Assembly: GCF_004217185.1 (NCBI RefSeq)
Contig: NZ_SHKL01000001.1
Span: forward strand, 6,198,001-6,262,000
Reading direction: 5' to 3'
Source: Pseudonocardia sediminis
GTDB taxonomy: Bacteria > Actinomycetota > Actinomycetes > Mycobacteriales > Pseudonocardiaceae
Length of the DNA: 64,000 bases
Positions 15,468 to 23,830 of this stretch are shown here, piece after piece. Below the pieces are notes generated by a model. It ran no database searches. It was not told the DNA's origin and was given only the letters and a program-made list of their open reading frames with translations. Made by a program: the position numbers and the translations under genes. How positions within the stretch are numbered: position 1 is the stretch's first letter; each line of letters begins with the position of its first letter.

Positions 15468-16652
15468 ATGTCCCGGATGCGCTTCGGCATCTTCCTGCCC
15501 CCGCACCACGTCCCGGTCGGGCAGAACCCGACCTGGTCACTCGAGCGCGACGTCCAGCTCATACAGATGCTCGACAAGATGGGCTTCGACGAGGCCTGGA
15601 TCGGTGAGCACCACTCCTGCGGCGTCGAGCTCGTCGGCGACCCGCTGCTGTTCATCGCCCACGTCGCCCAGGTCACCCGCAACATCAAGCTCGGCTCCGG
15701 CGTGCTGTCGCTGCCGTACCACAACCCGTACATGGTGGCGGACCGCCTGATCCTGCTCGACCACCTGACGCGCGGCCGCGTGATGCTGGGCGTCGGCCCG
15801 GGCGCGCTGGCCACCGACGCCCTGAGCATCGGCCTGGATCCCGCCGACGCCCGCAAGGCGCTCGAGACCGACGTCGACGTCCTGATGCACCTCCTGCGCA
15901 GCGACGAGCCGATCACCATCGACACCGGCCGCTACAAGCTCGACGAGGCGCGCCTGCAGATGGACGCCTACTCGTGGCCGCACCCGGAGATCGCCACCGC
16001 CGCCATCGTGTCGCCCTCGGGCCCGCGCCTGGTCGGCAAGCACGGCATGGGCATGATCTCGATCGGCGCCACCATGAGCCAGGACGGCTTCGACGCCCTG
16101 GGCATGCACTGGAACGTCGTCGAGGAGCGGGCCAGGGAGTTCGGCCAGAACGTCGACCGTTCCGGCTGGCGCCTGGTCGGTCCGATGCACATCGCCGACA
16201 CCAAGGACCAGGCGATCTCCGATGTCGCGTACGGCATCGACGCCTGGTTCGACTACCTGCAGCACACCGCGGCCGCGCCGCAGCTCGGCGTGATGGGCGA
16301 GACCACGAAGGAGCGCATCGACTTCGTGATCGAGTCCGGGATGGGCATCATCGGCACCGTCGACGACGCGATCCAGCAGATCGAGCGTCTCGAGGAGCAG
16401 TCCAACGGCGGGTTCGGCGCCTACCTCATGTTCGCCCACAACTGGGCGCCGTGGGAGGAGACCCAGCACCACTACCACCTGTTCGCCAACCACGTGATCC
16501 CGAAGTTCAAGCGGACCGACCGCCGGCTCCTGGCCAACGAGGCCTGGACCCGCAGCGTCCGCGAGCCCCTCGCGGCCCGTCAGTGGGACGCGATCAACGC
16601 CTTCACCGCCGCCCACGCGGAGGAGCAGAAGGCGAAGGGCTCCATGACCTGA
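15468..16652 (+). CDS. LLM-class flavin-dependent monooxygenase, limonene 1,2-monooxygenase (LimB)-like
   Basis: The 394-residue protein is a luciferase-like flavin monooxygenase. The opening RFGIFLPPHHVP, then FDEAWIGEHHSCGVE, the strand KLGSGVLSLPYHNPYMVADR and LDHLTRGRVMLGVGPGAL follow the order and wording I know from limonene 1,2-monooxygenase LimB of Rhodococcus. Enzymes of this branch use FMNH2 from a separate reductase to oxygenate alicyclic alkenes or ketones. AAGGAG precedes ATG 15468. It has its own operator B promoter and a strong terminator behind it (16683). No flavin reductase gene is adjacent. LimB similarity is from recall, so a terpene substrate is a hypothesis. Confidence 0.9.
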   Translation: MSRMRFGIFLPPHHVPVGQNPTWSLERDVQLIQMLDKMGFDEAWIGEHHSCGVELVGDPLLFIAHVAQVTRNIKLGSGVLSLPYHNPYMVADRLILLDHLTRGRVMLGVGPGALATDALSIGLDPADARKALETDVDVLMHLLRSDEPITIDTGRYKLDEARLQMDAYSWPHPEIATAAIVSPSGPRLVGKHGMGMISIGATMSQDGFDALGMHWNVVEERAREFGQNVDRSGWRLVGPMHIADTKDQAISDVAYGIDAWFDYLQHTAAAPQLGVMGETTKERIDFVIESGMGIIGTVDDAIQQIERLEEQSNGGFGAYLMFAHNWAPWEETQHHYHLFANHVIPKFKRTDRRLLANEAWTRSVREPLAARQWDAINAFTAAHAEEQKAKGSMT

Positions 16653-16682
16653 CCCACCCCACCCGTCCCCCGCCCCACCCAT

Positions 16683-16711
16683 GGCGCGCGCCGTCCCCGA
16701 CGGCGCGCGCC
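16683..16711. terminator. GC-rich hairpin terminator
   Basis: GGCGCGCGCCGTC and GACGGCGCGCGCC form a perfect 13-bp stem with a CCC loop, 31 nt after the monooxygenase stop. No U-tract follows, as usual in actinobacteria. Confidence 0.7.
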
Positions 16712-16716
16712 GTTCG

Positions 16717-16764
16717 GCGTCATGCGCGGCGTCGACGGGGTGCGTCGTGCCGGACGGCGCGCGT
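16717..16764. repeat. Direct repeat, left copy, flanking the AbiEi-like gene
   Basis: This 48-bp stretch matches 17791-17838 at 40 of 48 positions, sharing GCGTCA, GTCGAC, TGCGT and GGACGGCG blocks in the same order and spacing. The pair brackets the gene at 16776-17735. It could mark an insertion or recombination event, or be two copies of a small dispersed element. Confidence 0.55.
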
Positions 16765-16775
16765 CATGGGGTCGG

Positions 16776-17735
16776 TCAGAGGTTGAGGCGGGCTCGTAGG
16801 CGGGCGGCCGTCCGGGCGAACCCCGCCAGGTCCGCCCAGTACCAGCGGACCTTCGCCAGGTCCTGCGCGCGGATCGCGTCCTCGCGGAGCTTCTCGTCGT
16901 GGACGACGTCGGCCGCTTCCTGGCCGGGGCGCAACAGCCGTCCGTACTTCACCCGGCCGTCAAACTCGCCGACCACGCCCCGATCGGGCCAGGCGAAGTC
17001 GGTCCGCGCCACGAACCGGCCGTCGGGCCCGACGACCGTCCACTGCAGCACCGGGGCGGGCAGACCCGCCCGTGCGATCGCGACCCGGCTGCGCGACTCA
17101 CCGACGCTCTGACCACCTCCGTCGGCGAAGGCGAGCACGCGCCGAGCCGCCGGAGTTCCCCGCCACCGACCGGCACGTTCGAGAGCAGCGGCCGGAAGGG
17201 CCGTCTCCAGGCCGGCCGCGAGTGCGGCGTCGGCGACGACGACAGCCTCCTCGAAGGGGAGGTCACGAGCGATGTCGACGACGGTGCGCGCCACCGAGGT
17301 GACCGCCATCCCGTCCACGGTGACGACATCGTCCGGCGCCAGCGGGGCGATGTGCGCGTGCAGTGTCGGCGAGCGCCGCCCGCCTCCGGCGGCGTCCCGG
17401 GTGACGTGCACGCGGTCCCGGTCCACGTTCCAGGTCGGGAGGCCGTGCAGAGCGGCCGCCGAGATGTGGCTGACCACCGAACCCTCGGCCAGCGCCGGGA
17501 GCGTCGCACGGACCCGGAGGACGTGGCGGGCGTCGGGATCGCGGAGGCGCTCGTCGGTCGCGGGGCAGTACGCGCCGCGCCGCAACGTCGTCACCTCACC
17601 GCGTCGGCGCAGCCGGCGCACCTCGGCGTCGGTGACACCCGAGGCGAGCAGCTCCGACCGGGTCCGCAGGTCCGGCACGATCTCCACACCCGCGAGCCTG
17701 CACCGGCGCCCCGGGCCCGGTGGCCCGACCGACAC
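16776..17735 (-). CDS. Orphan AbiEi-like / DUF559-type protein, second copy
   Basis: A 319-residue relative of the protein at 4483, with the winged-helix entry RSELLASGVTDAEVRRLRRRGEVTTLRRGAYC and the C-terminal nuclease-fold segment RTDFAWPDRGVVGEFDGRVKYGR (Asp, Glu-x-Asp-Gly-x-x-Lys). SVVSHISAAALHGLPTW is the central family motif. No toxin partner gene is adjacent. It interrupts the catabolic set between two operator B promoters and is bracketed by direct repeats, suggesting later arrival. GTG 17735 is the longest start; GTG 17687 (before VEIVPDLRTRS) is equally possible. Function unknown beyond family. Confidence 0.78.
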   Translation of the reverse strand: MSVGPPGPGRRCRLAGVEIVPDLRTRSELLASGVTDAEVRRLRRRGEVTTLRRGAYCPATDERLRDPDARHVLRVRATLPALAEGSVVSHISAAALHGLPTWNVDRDRVHVTRDAAGGGRRSPTLHAHIAPLAPDDVVTVDGMAVTSVARTVVDIARDLPFEEAVVVADAALAAGLETALPAAALERAGRWRGTPAARRVLAFADGGGQSVGESRSRVAIARAGLPAPVLQWTVVGPDGRFVARTDFAWPDRGVVGEFDGRVKYGRLLRPGQEAADVVHDEKLREDAIRAQDLAKVRWYWADLAGFARTAARLRARLNL

Positions 17736-17790
17736 ATCCGGTCACCATTGCGAACTCGCGCGGCTTCTCTGAGGTCACGCGCGCGCCCCG

Positions 17791-17838
17791 GCGTCACGCG
17801 CGCCGTCGACACCGTGCGTGGCGCCGGACGGCGAGCGT
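17791..17838. repeat. Direct repeat, right copy, flanking the AbiEi-like gene
   Basis: Partner of the 16717-16764 element with 8 mismatches in 48 bp. It lies 56 bp upstream of the AbiEi-like gene start and 69 bp past the end of the BVMO gene. Confidence 0.55.
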
Positions 17839-17906
17839 GGTCGGAGCCGCCCGGCGAGCACGACCAGGTGGGCCGGTCCGGCACGACGGTGGGCCGGACC
17901 GGGGTA

Positions 17907-19538
17907 TCAGGAGACGCCGACCGGCGCCTTGTCGAGGGTCAGGCCCTCGTAGCCGTCGTCGCGGACCTTCTCGAGGATCCGCCGGTAGCCGCGCACGCCG
18001 CCGACGTAGGGCATGAACACCCGCGGCTTCCCCTCGACCTCGTCGCCGTTGTAGTACGACGTGGCCCGCGGGTAGAGCGTCGCCCGGGCGCGCTCGTTCA
18101 CGTGTTCGACCCACTGGGCCTGCGCCTCGGCGGTGGCCTCGATCCGGGTCGCGCCCCGGGACTCGGCGTGGGCGAGGAGCGCGGCCAGCCAGTCGACGTG
18201 CTGCTCGATCGAGAGCAGGACGTTGGACAGCAGCGACGGGCTGCCCGGGCCGGCGACGATGTAGAAGTTCGGGAAGCCGTGCACGAACGGGCCGAGGAAG
18301 GTCTTCGGGCCCTCGCTCCAGGCCCGGCGCAGGGTGAGGCCGTCGCGGCCGGTGATCTCCGGGCGCAGCAGCGAGCCGGTCATGGCGTCGAAGCCCGTCG
18401 CGAACACCAGCGTGTCGAGCTCGTGCTCGGTGCCGCTCGCGAGGCGGACGCCGTTCGGGGTCAGCGCCTCGATCGGGTCGGACTTCACGTCGACGAGCGT
18501 CACGTCGTCGCGGTTGAAGGCCTCGAAGTACCCACTGTCCACCGACGGCCGCTTGGCACCGAACGGGAACCCGCGCGGGGTCAGCTTCTCCCGGGTCGCC
18601 GGGTCGTCGACCTTCTCCGCGATCTTGTCGCGGATGAACTCGGACGCGGTCTCGTTCGCCTTCTCGTCCAGGATGAGGTCGTAGTAGGCGAGCACGAACC
18701 CGAAGCCGAGACGGGTCCAGGCCTTCTCGTAGGTCTCCCGGCGCTCGTCCGGGGTGGCTTCCAGCGCGGACTGCTTGCTGGGCTTGAACCCCAGGCCGGA
18801 CGGCGAGTTCAGGGCGGCCTCGCGGCGCTCCCGGTAGTGCGCCTTGACCTCGGCGTCGCGCTCGTCGGTCAACGGCTCGTTGGCCGCGGCGATGCTGAAG
18901 TTCGGGGTCCGCTGGAACACCGACAGGTGGTCGGCCTCCTTCGCCACGACCGGCACCATCTGCATGCCGGACGAGCCGGTGCCGATGATCCCGACGCGCT
19001 GCCCCGAGAGGTCCACTCCGGAGTGCGGCCAGCGCGCGGAGTGCAGGATCCGGCCGGTGAACGAGTCCTGACCGGGCCACTGCGGCGCCTTCGTCGTCGA
19101 CAGGTTGCCGACGGCCATGATCAGGTGCGCGCCGGTCCAGGTCTCGGAGCCCCCGTCCTCCCCGACGGTGACCTCCACGGTCCAGCGGCCGGCCGCGTCA
19201 TCCCACGTCGCGTCGGACATCCAGCGGTGCAGGTGGACGTCGCGCAGCAGGTCGAAGCGGTCGGCCACGTGCTCGGCGTAGCGCAGGATCTCGGGCTGGG
19301 CGGCGTAGCGCTCGGTCCAGCGCCACTCCTGCTCCAGCTCCTCGCTGAACGCGTAGGAGTAGTCGTAGCTCTCCACATCGCAGCGCGCGCCGGGGTAGCG
19401 GTTCCAGTACCAGACACCGCCGACGCCGCCGCCGGCCTCGAGCACGGCCACGCTCTTCCCCTGCTCGCGCAGGGTGTGCAGCGCGCGCAGCCCGGCGAAG
19501 CCGGCCCCGATCACGACGACGTCCACGTCCTTGGTCAC
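17907..19538 (-). CDS. Baeyer-Villiger monooxygenase (class B flavoprotein)
   Basis: The 543-residue protein carries both dinucleotide folds (GAGFAG at residues 11-16 and GIIGTGSSG at 183-191) around the BVMO fingerprint FTGRILHSARWP at 160-171, matching FxGxxxHxxxWP. Arg210 in QRTPNF corresponds to the active-site arginine that stabilises the flavin peroxide. Such enzymes insert oxygen next to a ketone, giving esters or lactones, with FAD and NADPH. Cyclohexanone- and terpene-ketone-type BVMOs are this size. Its promoter shares the operator B site at 19570 with the divergent hydratase gene. The -10 TAACGT ends 7 nt before GTG 19538, so the mRNA looks leaderless. Confidence 0.95.
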   Translation of the reverse strand: MTKDVDVVVIGAGFAGLRALHTLREQGKSVAVLEAGGGVGGVWYWNRYPGARCDVESYDYSYAFSEELEQEWRWTERYAAQPEILRYAEHVADRFDLLRDVHLHRWMSDATWDDAAGRWTVEVTVGEDGGSETWTGAHLIMAVGNLSTTKAPQWPGQDSFTGRILHSARWPHSGVDLSGQRVGIIGTGSSGMQMVPVVAKEADHLSVFQRTPNFSIAAANEPLTDERDAEVKAHYRERREAALNSPSGLGFKPSKQSALEATPDERRETYEKAWTRLGFGFVLAYYDLILDEKANETASEFIRDKIAEKVDDPATREKLTPRGFPFGAKRPSVDSGYFEAFNRDDVTLVDVKSDPIEALTPNGVRLASGTEHELDTLVFATGFDAMTGSLLRPEITGRDGLTLRRAWSEGPKTFLGPFVHGFPNFYIVAGPGSPSLLSNVLLSIEQHVDWLAALLAHAESRGATRIEATAEAQAQWVEHVNERARATLYPRATSYYNGDEVEGKPRVFMPYVGGVRGYRRILEKVRDDGYEGLTLDKAPVGVS

Positions 19539-19544
19539 GAGCCG

Positions 19545-19610
19545 ACGTTAACCCCGGCAACGGGCCACGGTCAACGCATGTGTTGACAGCGCGTCCGACG
19601 TGACTAGGTT
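19545..19610. promoter_or_regulatory. Divergent promoter with a perfect operator B site
   Basis: GTCAAC-GCATGT-GTTGAC lies at 19570-19587. Plus strand: TTGACA (19583-19588), 16 bp, TAGGTT (19605-19610). Minus strand: TTGACC (19569-19574) and TAACGT (19545-19550) with an 18-bp spacer. One palindrome therefore overlaps both -35 boxes and could shut off the BVMO and hydratase genes together. Confidence 0.78.
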
Positions 19611-19647
19611 GGCCGATGACGTGACGTGCGCAGTACAGGAGGACGAC

Positions 19648-20556
19648 GTGGACCTCGACAGTCTCGAGATGCTCATCTACGAGAAGAAGGACCGGATCGC
19701 GGTCCTGACGCTCAACCGCCCGGACCGGGGCAACGCGTTGTGCCGGCAGCTGCGTGACGAGCTGGACCTGGTCCTCGACGACCTCGACTCCGACGACGAC
19801 ACCCGCGTCCTGGTCGTGAAGAGCAACGGCAAGAACTTCTGCACCGGCTACGACCTCACCGAGTGGGCCTACCTCTGGGACTCGGCCGAGACGCCGTCGC
19901 GCCCCGAGGACGCCCGCCCGCACCGTCGCGCCCCGATCTTCTCCCGCCGCGAGTTCCACGAGTCCCGCGAGCGCTGGATGCGGCTCTGGCGCATCCGCCA
20001 GGCCACGGTCGGCGTCGTCCGCGGCGCGTGCGTCGCCGGTGGGCTGGACTTGGCCGGTGTGCTGGACATCGTGTTCACCGCCGAGGACGCCACGTTCGGC
20101 CAGCCCGAGGCCCGCACCATGGGCGAGATCCACATGTTCGGCATGTGGCCGGTGCACCTGGGCATGCGCAAGACCAAGGAGTGGCTGTTCACCGGCGACT
20201 CGATGACCGGCGTCGAGGCCGCCGAGCTGGGCCTGGCCAACCGCGCCGTCCCGGCCGACGAGGTCGAGGCCGTCGCCATGGCCTACGCCGAGCGGATCTC
20301 GCACGTCCCGCTGGAGATGCTCTACGCGCACAAGGAGTCCACCAACCGCTGGTGGGACGCCATGGGCATCACCGCCGCGATCGCCGCGGCCAACGACGCC
20401 GACGCGATGGCGATCGCCGGGCCTGCCATGCAGGACTTCCAGCGGGTGCAGCGTGCGAAGGGCGTGCGCGCGGCCGTCGAGGACCGCGACGAGCCGTTCT
20501 CGCACCACCGCACCTACTGGGAGGCCTACCAGGCCTCGAAGCAGCAGAAGGACTGA
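19648..20556 (+). CDS. Enoyl-CoA hydratase/isomerase (crotonase family)
   Basis: A 302-residue crotonase with oxyanion-hole segments GKNFCTGYDL and RGACVAGGLDLAG and the later Glu in FGQPEAR. At the first catalytic Glu position (usually GCELA) this protein has Asp (GGLDLAG), so the activity may be hydratase, isomerase or hydrolase. The start GTG 19648 is fixed by AGGAGG 5 nt upstream and by the promoter ending at 19610; a frame open to 19600 would begin inside the promoter. It is larger than typical crotonases (about 260 aa) because of an Arg/His-rich insert near residue 80-110. The ligase gene follows 3 nt after its stop. Confidence 0.9.
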   Translation: MDLDSLEMLIYEKKDRIAVLTLNRPDRGNALCRQLRDELDLVLDDLDSDDDTRVLVVKSNGKNFCTGYDLTEWAYLWDSAETPSRPEDARPHRRAPIFSRREFHESRERWMRLWRIRQATVGVVRGACVAGGLDLAGVLDIVFTAEDATFGQPEARTMGEIHMFGMWPVHLGMRKTKEWLFTGDSMTGVEAAELGLANRAVPADEVEAVAMAYAERISHVPLEMLYAHKESTNRWWDAMGITAAIAAANDADAMAIAGPAMQDFQRVQRAKGVRAAVEDRDEPFSHHRTYWEAYQASKQQKD

Positions 20557-20559
20557 CGC

Positions 20560-22257
20560 GTGCTCGCCCCGGTGGCGCAGCGTCAGGCAGCGTTGGAGAA
20601 GCGCTTCCCGACCTGGGAGCGACGACGGCTGGACCAGGCACTCGACGCCGCGGCCGCGGAGTTCGGCGACCGGGACCTGGTCGTCACCGACGAGCGGACG
20701 TTCTCCTACGCCGAGATCGCCGACTGGTCGGTCCGGGTCGCGAACGGGCTGGTCGCGGCGGGGGTGCGCCCGGGGGAGCACGTCGCGATCGTGGCGGCGA
20801 ACCTGCCCGAGTTCGTCGCGCTGAAGTTCGGGATCGCCCGGGCCGGGGCGGTCTGCATCCCGGTGAACTTCCTGAATCGGCGCGACGAGCTGGGCTACGT
20901 GCTCGACCAGTCCGACGCGGTGCTGCTGGTGACCATGGACCGGTTCCGGGACCTGGACTACCTGGCCGCCCTGGACGCGCTGATGCCCGGCTGGGAGTCC
21001 GGCGGTGGAGGTTCGCGCTTCCCGACCCTGCGGAAGGTCGTCCTGCTGCCCACCTCCGGGCCTCCGCGCGAGGGCGCGACGACGTTCGCCGAGCTTGCCG
21101 CGACCGCCGAGGGCTTCGAGCCGGTCACCGCGACCGGGCCCGACGACACCGCCGACATCCTCTACACCTCCGGCACGACCGGGACCCCGAAGGGCGTCCT
21201 GCTCACCCACGACATGCTGCTGCGCACCGCGTACGGCAGCGCGTTCGGGCGGGGCTTCCAGGACGGCCGGCGGATCACGTTCTCGCTGCCGATGTACCAC
21301 GTGTACGGCTACGTCGAGGGCCTGCTCGCCGTGCTGTTCGTCGGTGGGGCGATCGTCCCGCAGCTCGCGTTCTCCCCGGCCGCGACGCTGGACGCGATCT
21401 CCCGGCACCGCTGCGACGACGTGCTGTTCATCCCGACGATGACCGCCGCGGTGCTCGACGAGCTGGACGCCCGGCCGCGGTCGCTGCCCTCGCTCACCTC
21501 GATGATCTCCTCCGGCGGTGTGGCACCGACCGGCATCTGGGACCGCATCGACGAGCACTTCGCCGGCGTCGAGCTCACCACCGGCTACGGGATGAGCGAG
21601 GTGACGGCGTCGTCCACGGTGACCCGCCCGGACGACCCGCCGGAACGACGCCTCACCACCAACGGCCGGCTGCGCGACGTCGGCGTGGCCGGGGACCCGG
21701 CACTCGGCGGGCGGCTCGTCGAGTACAGGGTGGTCGACGCGCAGACCCGCGCCGACGTCCCGCTCGGCGGCGTCGGCGAGCTGCTGGCGCGTGGCCCGGG
21801 CGTCACCTCGGGCTACTACCGCAAGCCCGACGAGACCGACGCCGTGTTCGCTGACGGCGACGGGTGGCTGCGCACCGGTGACCTCGGCCGGCTCGACGCC
21901 GACGACTACCTGACGCTCGTCGGGCGGGTGAAGGAGAGCTACCGCTGCGGAGGCGAGCAGGTCATGCCCAAGGAGATCGAGGACGTCCTGACCGGGCATC
22001 CGTCGGTCGGGCAGGCGCACGTCGTGCCGCTGCGCGACGAGCGGATGGGCGAGGTGGGGGTGGCCTGGGTCGTGGCCCGCCCGGGCGCGACGCCGGACGC
22101 CGCGGAGCTCGTGGCCTACTGCCGCGAACGTCTGGCCCGGTTCAAGGTGCCGCGCCACGTGCTGACGATCGAGGTCGCCGACATCCCGACGACGCCGTCC
22201 GGGCGTCCGCGCAAGTTCCTCCTCGCCGAGCTCGCCGCACAGCGGCTCCTCGGCTGA
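20560..22257 (+). CDS. AMP-forming acyl-CoA ligase
   Basis: A complete 565-residue adenylate-forming ligase. The P-loop is LYTSGTTGTPKGVLLTH near residue 205, the adenine motif TTGYGMSEVTASS near 343, the hinge LVGRVKESYRCGGEQVMPKEIED near 445-467, and the C-terminal catalytic region reads IPTTPSGRPRKFLL; the usual Lys after Gly is Arg here, with Lys two residues later. That is worth noting because the Lys drives adenylate formation. It starts at GTG 20560 just behind the hydratase and would be transcribed with it from the operator B promoter. The second half-gene at 22142-23824 runs into its 3' end. Confidence 0.9.
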   Translation: MLAPVAQRQAALEKRFPTWERRRLDQALDAAAAEFGDRDLVVTDERTFSYAEIADWSVRVANGLVAAGVRPGEHVAIVAANLPEFVALKFGIARAGAVCIPVNFLNRRDELGYVLDQSDAVLLVTMDRFRDLDYLAALDALMPGWESGGGGSRFPTLRKVVLLPTSGPPREGATTFAELAATAEGFEPVTATGPDDTADILYTSGTTGTPKGVLLTHDMLLRTAYGSAFGRGFQDGRRITFSLPMYHVYGYVEGLLAVLFVGGAIVPQLAFSPAATLDAISRHRCDDVLFIPTMTAAVLDELDARPRSLPSLTSMISSGGVAPTGIWDRIDEHFAGVELTTGYGMSEVTASSTVTRPDDPPERRLTTNGRLRDVGVAGDPALGGRLVEYRVVDAQTRADVPLGGVGELLARGPGVTSGYYRKPDETDAVFADGDGWLRTGDLGRLDADDYLTLVGRVKESYRCGGEQVMPKEIEDVLTGHPSVGQAHVVPLRDERMGEVGVAWVVARPGATPDAAELVAYCRERLARFKVPRHVLTIEVADIPTTPSGRPRKFLLAELAAQRLLG

Positions 22258-23824
22258 GGGTCGACACGGGCGGCCGCCTACGGTCTGCGCGCCGCCGACG
22301 CCACACACTTGGCGACGGCCGTCGTGGCCGGGGCGACGTGCCCGGACGCGGGACGACGACGGCGCAGGCCTTCTCGGTCAGGCGCGGGTCGGGCACCGCG
22401 ACGACCGCCACGTCGGCGACGTCCGGGTGCGCGTAGAGCAGGTCCTCGACCTCCTTGGCGCTGATGTTCTCGCCGCCACGCAGGATGATGTCCTTGCTCC
22501 GTCCGGTGACGGTCAGGTAGTCGCCGGCGTCGACGGAGCCGCGGTCACCGGTGTCGATCCAGCCCTCGTCGTCGGTGACGATGCTCGTTCCGCCTGCGCT
22601 GCTCTCGGTGGGGCGCGGGCGGCCGAGGTAGCCGAGGAAGGCCTCCGCACCCCGGGCGTGCAGGTTCCCGACGGTGCCCGGCCCGACCGGGGCTCCGTCG
22701 TCGTCGAGGACCTTCAGCTCCGCGACTCCGACCACCCGCCCGTCGGTGGTGGCGCGCAGGTCGGCGGTGTCGTCGGCGTGGCCCATGGTCAGGGTGGGGA
22801 TCTCGGTGGAGCCGTAGACCCGCACACCCGGGCAGCCGAGCAGGCGCTCGGCGTCGCGGATCAGGTCCGGCGGGACGTCGGCGCCGCCGCAGGCGAACAC
22901 CCGCAGCGAGCTGACGTCGTGTTTCTCGCGGTCGGGGTGGTAGGTGATGCCGTGCAGGAACGGGGTGGCCGCGACGACGAACGAGATGCGGTGCCGTTCG
23001 ATCAGGTCCAACCCGCGTCCGGGCTCCCAGACGTCCTGGTAGACGACGGTGGTCCCGAGCAGCGCGGACAGGTGGAACCCGTAGAGGACGCCGGTGATGT
23101 GCGCGATCGGGGACGGCATGAACATGACGTCGTCGCCCGTGAGCCCGAAGTGCGTGACGACGCTGCGGACCTCGTGGTCGAGCGTGGCGTGCGAGTGCAC
23201 CGCGCCCTTCGGGTCGGACTCGGTGCCGGAGGTGTAGAGCAGGACGACCGGGTCGTCGGCGGTGCGCCCGGGCTCGGCGTGGCCGCCGTCCGGGTCCGCG
23301 GTGAGGTCGTCGAACGTCGTGGCGCCGTCGCGCTCCCCGCGCACGGTGACGACGTGGGCCAGGTCCGGGAGCTCGTCGCGCAGCCGGACGGCGAGCGCAC
23401 CGTGGTCGAACCCGCGGAACTCCGCGGCCACGACCAGCACCCGCGCGCCGGAGCTGCCGAGCGCGAAGCGCATCTCCCGCTCGCGCAAGATCGGCATCAG
23501 CGGGTTCGACACGGCGCCGATCCGGATCACGGCGAGGTGCAGCGCGAGGGCCTCCCACCGGTTCGGGAGCTGTGACGACACGACCTCGCCCCGGCCCACT
23601 CCGAGCCGTCGCAACCCGGCGGCGATCCGGACCACCTGCTCCTGCAGCTCCGCGTAGGTCATCCGGCGGTCGCCGTCGACGACGGCGACGCGGTCCGGAT
23701 CCCGCGCGGCGACGGTCTCCACGTGGGCGTCGAGCAGGTCGGTGCTCCACAGCCCGGTGTCGCGGTAGCGGCGCCGCCGCGCGTCGTCGACGGTGGGGAA
23801 CCGGCCTGCCTCGGAGCGGGTCAC
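22142..23824 (-). CDS. AMP-forming acyl-CoA ligase lacking the C-terminal catalytic subdomain (probable pseudogene)
   Basis: Recognisable ligase sequence runs from the start through LYTSGTESDPKGAVHSH, GVRVYGSTEIPTLTMG, VTGRSKDIILRGGENISAKEVEDLLYAHPDVADVAVVAVPD to VVVPRPG near 22340. There the family should continue for about 60-70 residues ending in a P-x-x-x-GK lysine motif. Instead the frame becomes Arg/Pro/Ser-rich and runs antisense into the neighbouring ligase gene until a stop at 22142; neither other frame supplies the missing end. A deletion fused the two 3' ends. The start may be leaderless GTG 23824 (with -10 TGGAAT at 23831-23836) or ATG 23848. Adenylation without the lysine is unlikely. 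Confidence 0.7.
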   Translation of the reverse strand: MTRSEAGRFPTVDDARRRRYRDTGLWSTDLLDAHVETVAARDPDRVAVVDGDRRMTYAELQEQVVRIAAGLRRLGVGRGEVVSSQLPNRWEALALHLAVIRIGAVSNPLMPILREREMRFALGSSGARVLVVAAEFRGFDHGALAVRLRDELPDLAHVVTVRGERDGATTFDDLTADPDGGHAEPGRTADDPVVLLYTSGTESDPKGAVHSHATLDHEVRSVVTHFGLTGDDVMFMPSPIAHITGVLYGFHLSALLGTTVVYQDVWEPGRGLDLIERHRISFVVAATPFLHGITYHPDREKHDVSSLRVFACGGADVPPDLIRDAERLLGCPGVRVYGSTEIPTLTMGHADDTADLRATTDGRVVGVAELKVLDDDGAPVGPGTVGNLHARGAEAFLGYLGRPRPTESSAGGTSIVTDDEGWIDTGDRGSVDAGDYLTVTGRSKDIILRGGENISAKEVEDLLYAHPDVADVAVVAVPDPRLTEKACAVVVPRPGTSPRPRRPSPSVWRRRRADRRRPPVSTLSRGAAVRRARRGGTCADARTASSGCRRPRSSARGAAP

Positions 23825-23830
23825 CCGGAG

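Noticed and set aside
16776..17735. A complete type IV toxin-antitoxin module
   Set aside because: The AbiEi-like protein has no adjacent AbiEii nucleotidyltransferase gene on either side.
19198..22308. A 1036-codon minus-strand open frame
   Set aside because: It is antisense to the hydratase and ligase genes and out of frame with the BVMO gene; composition is that of a shadow frame.
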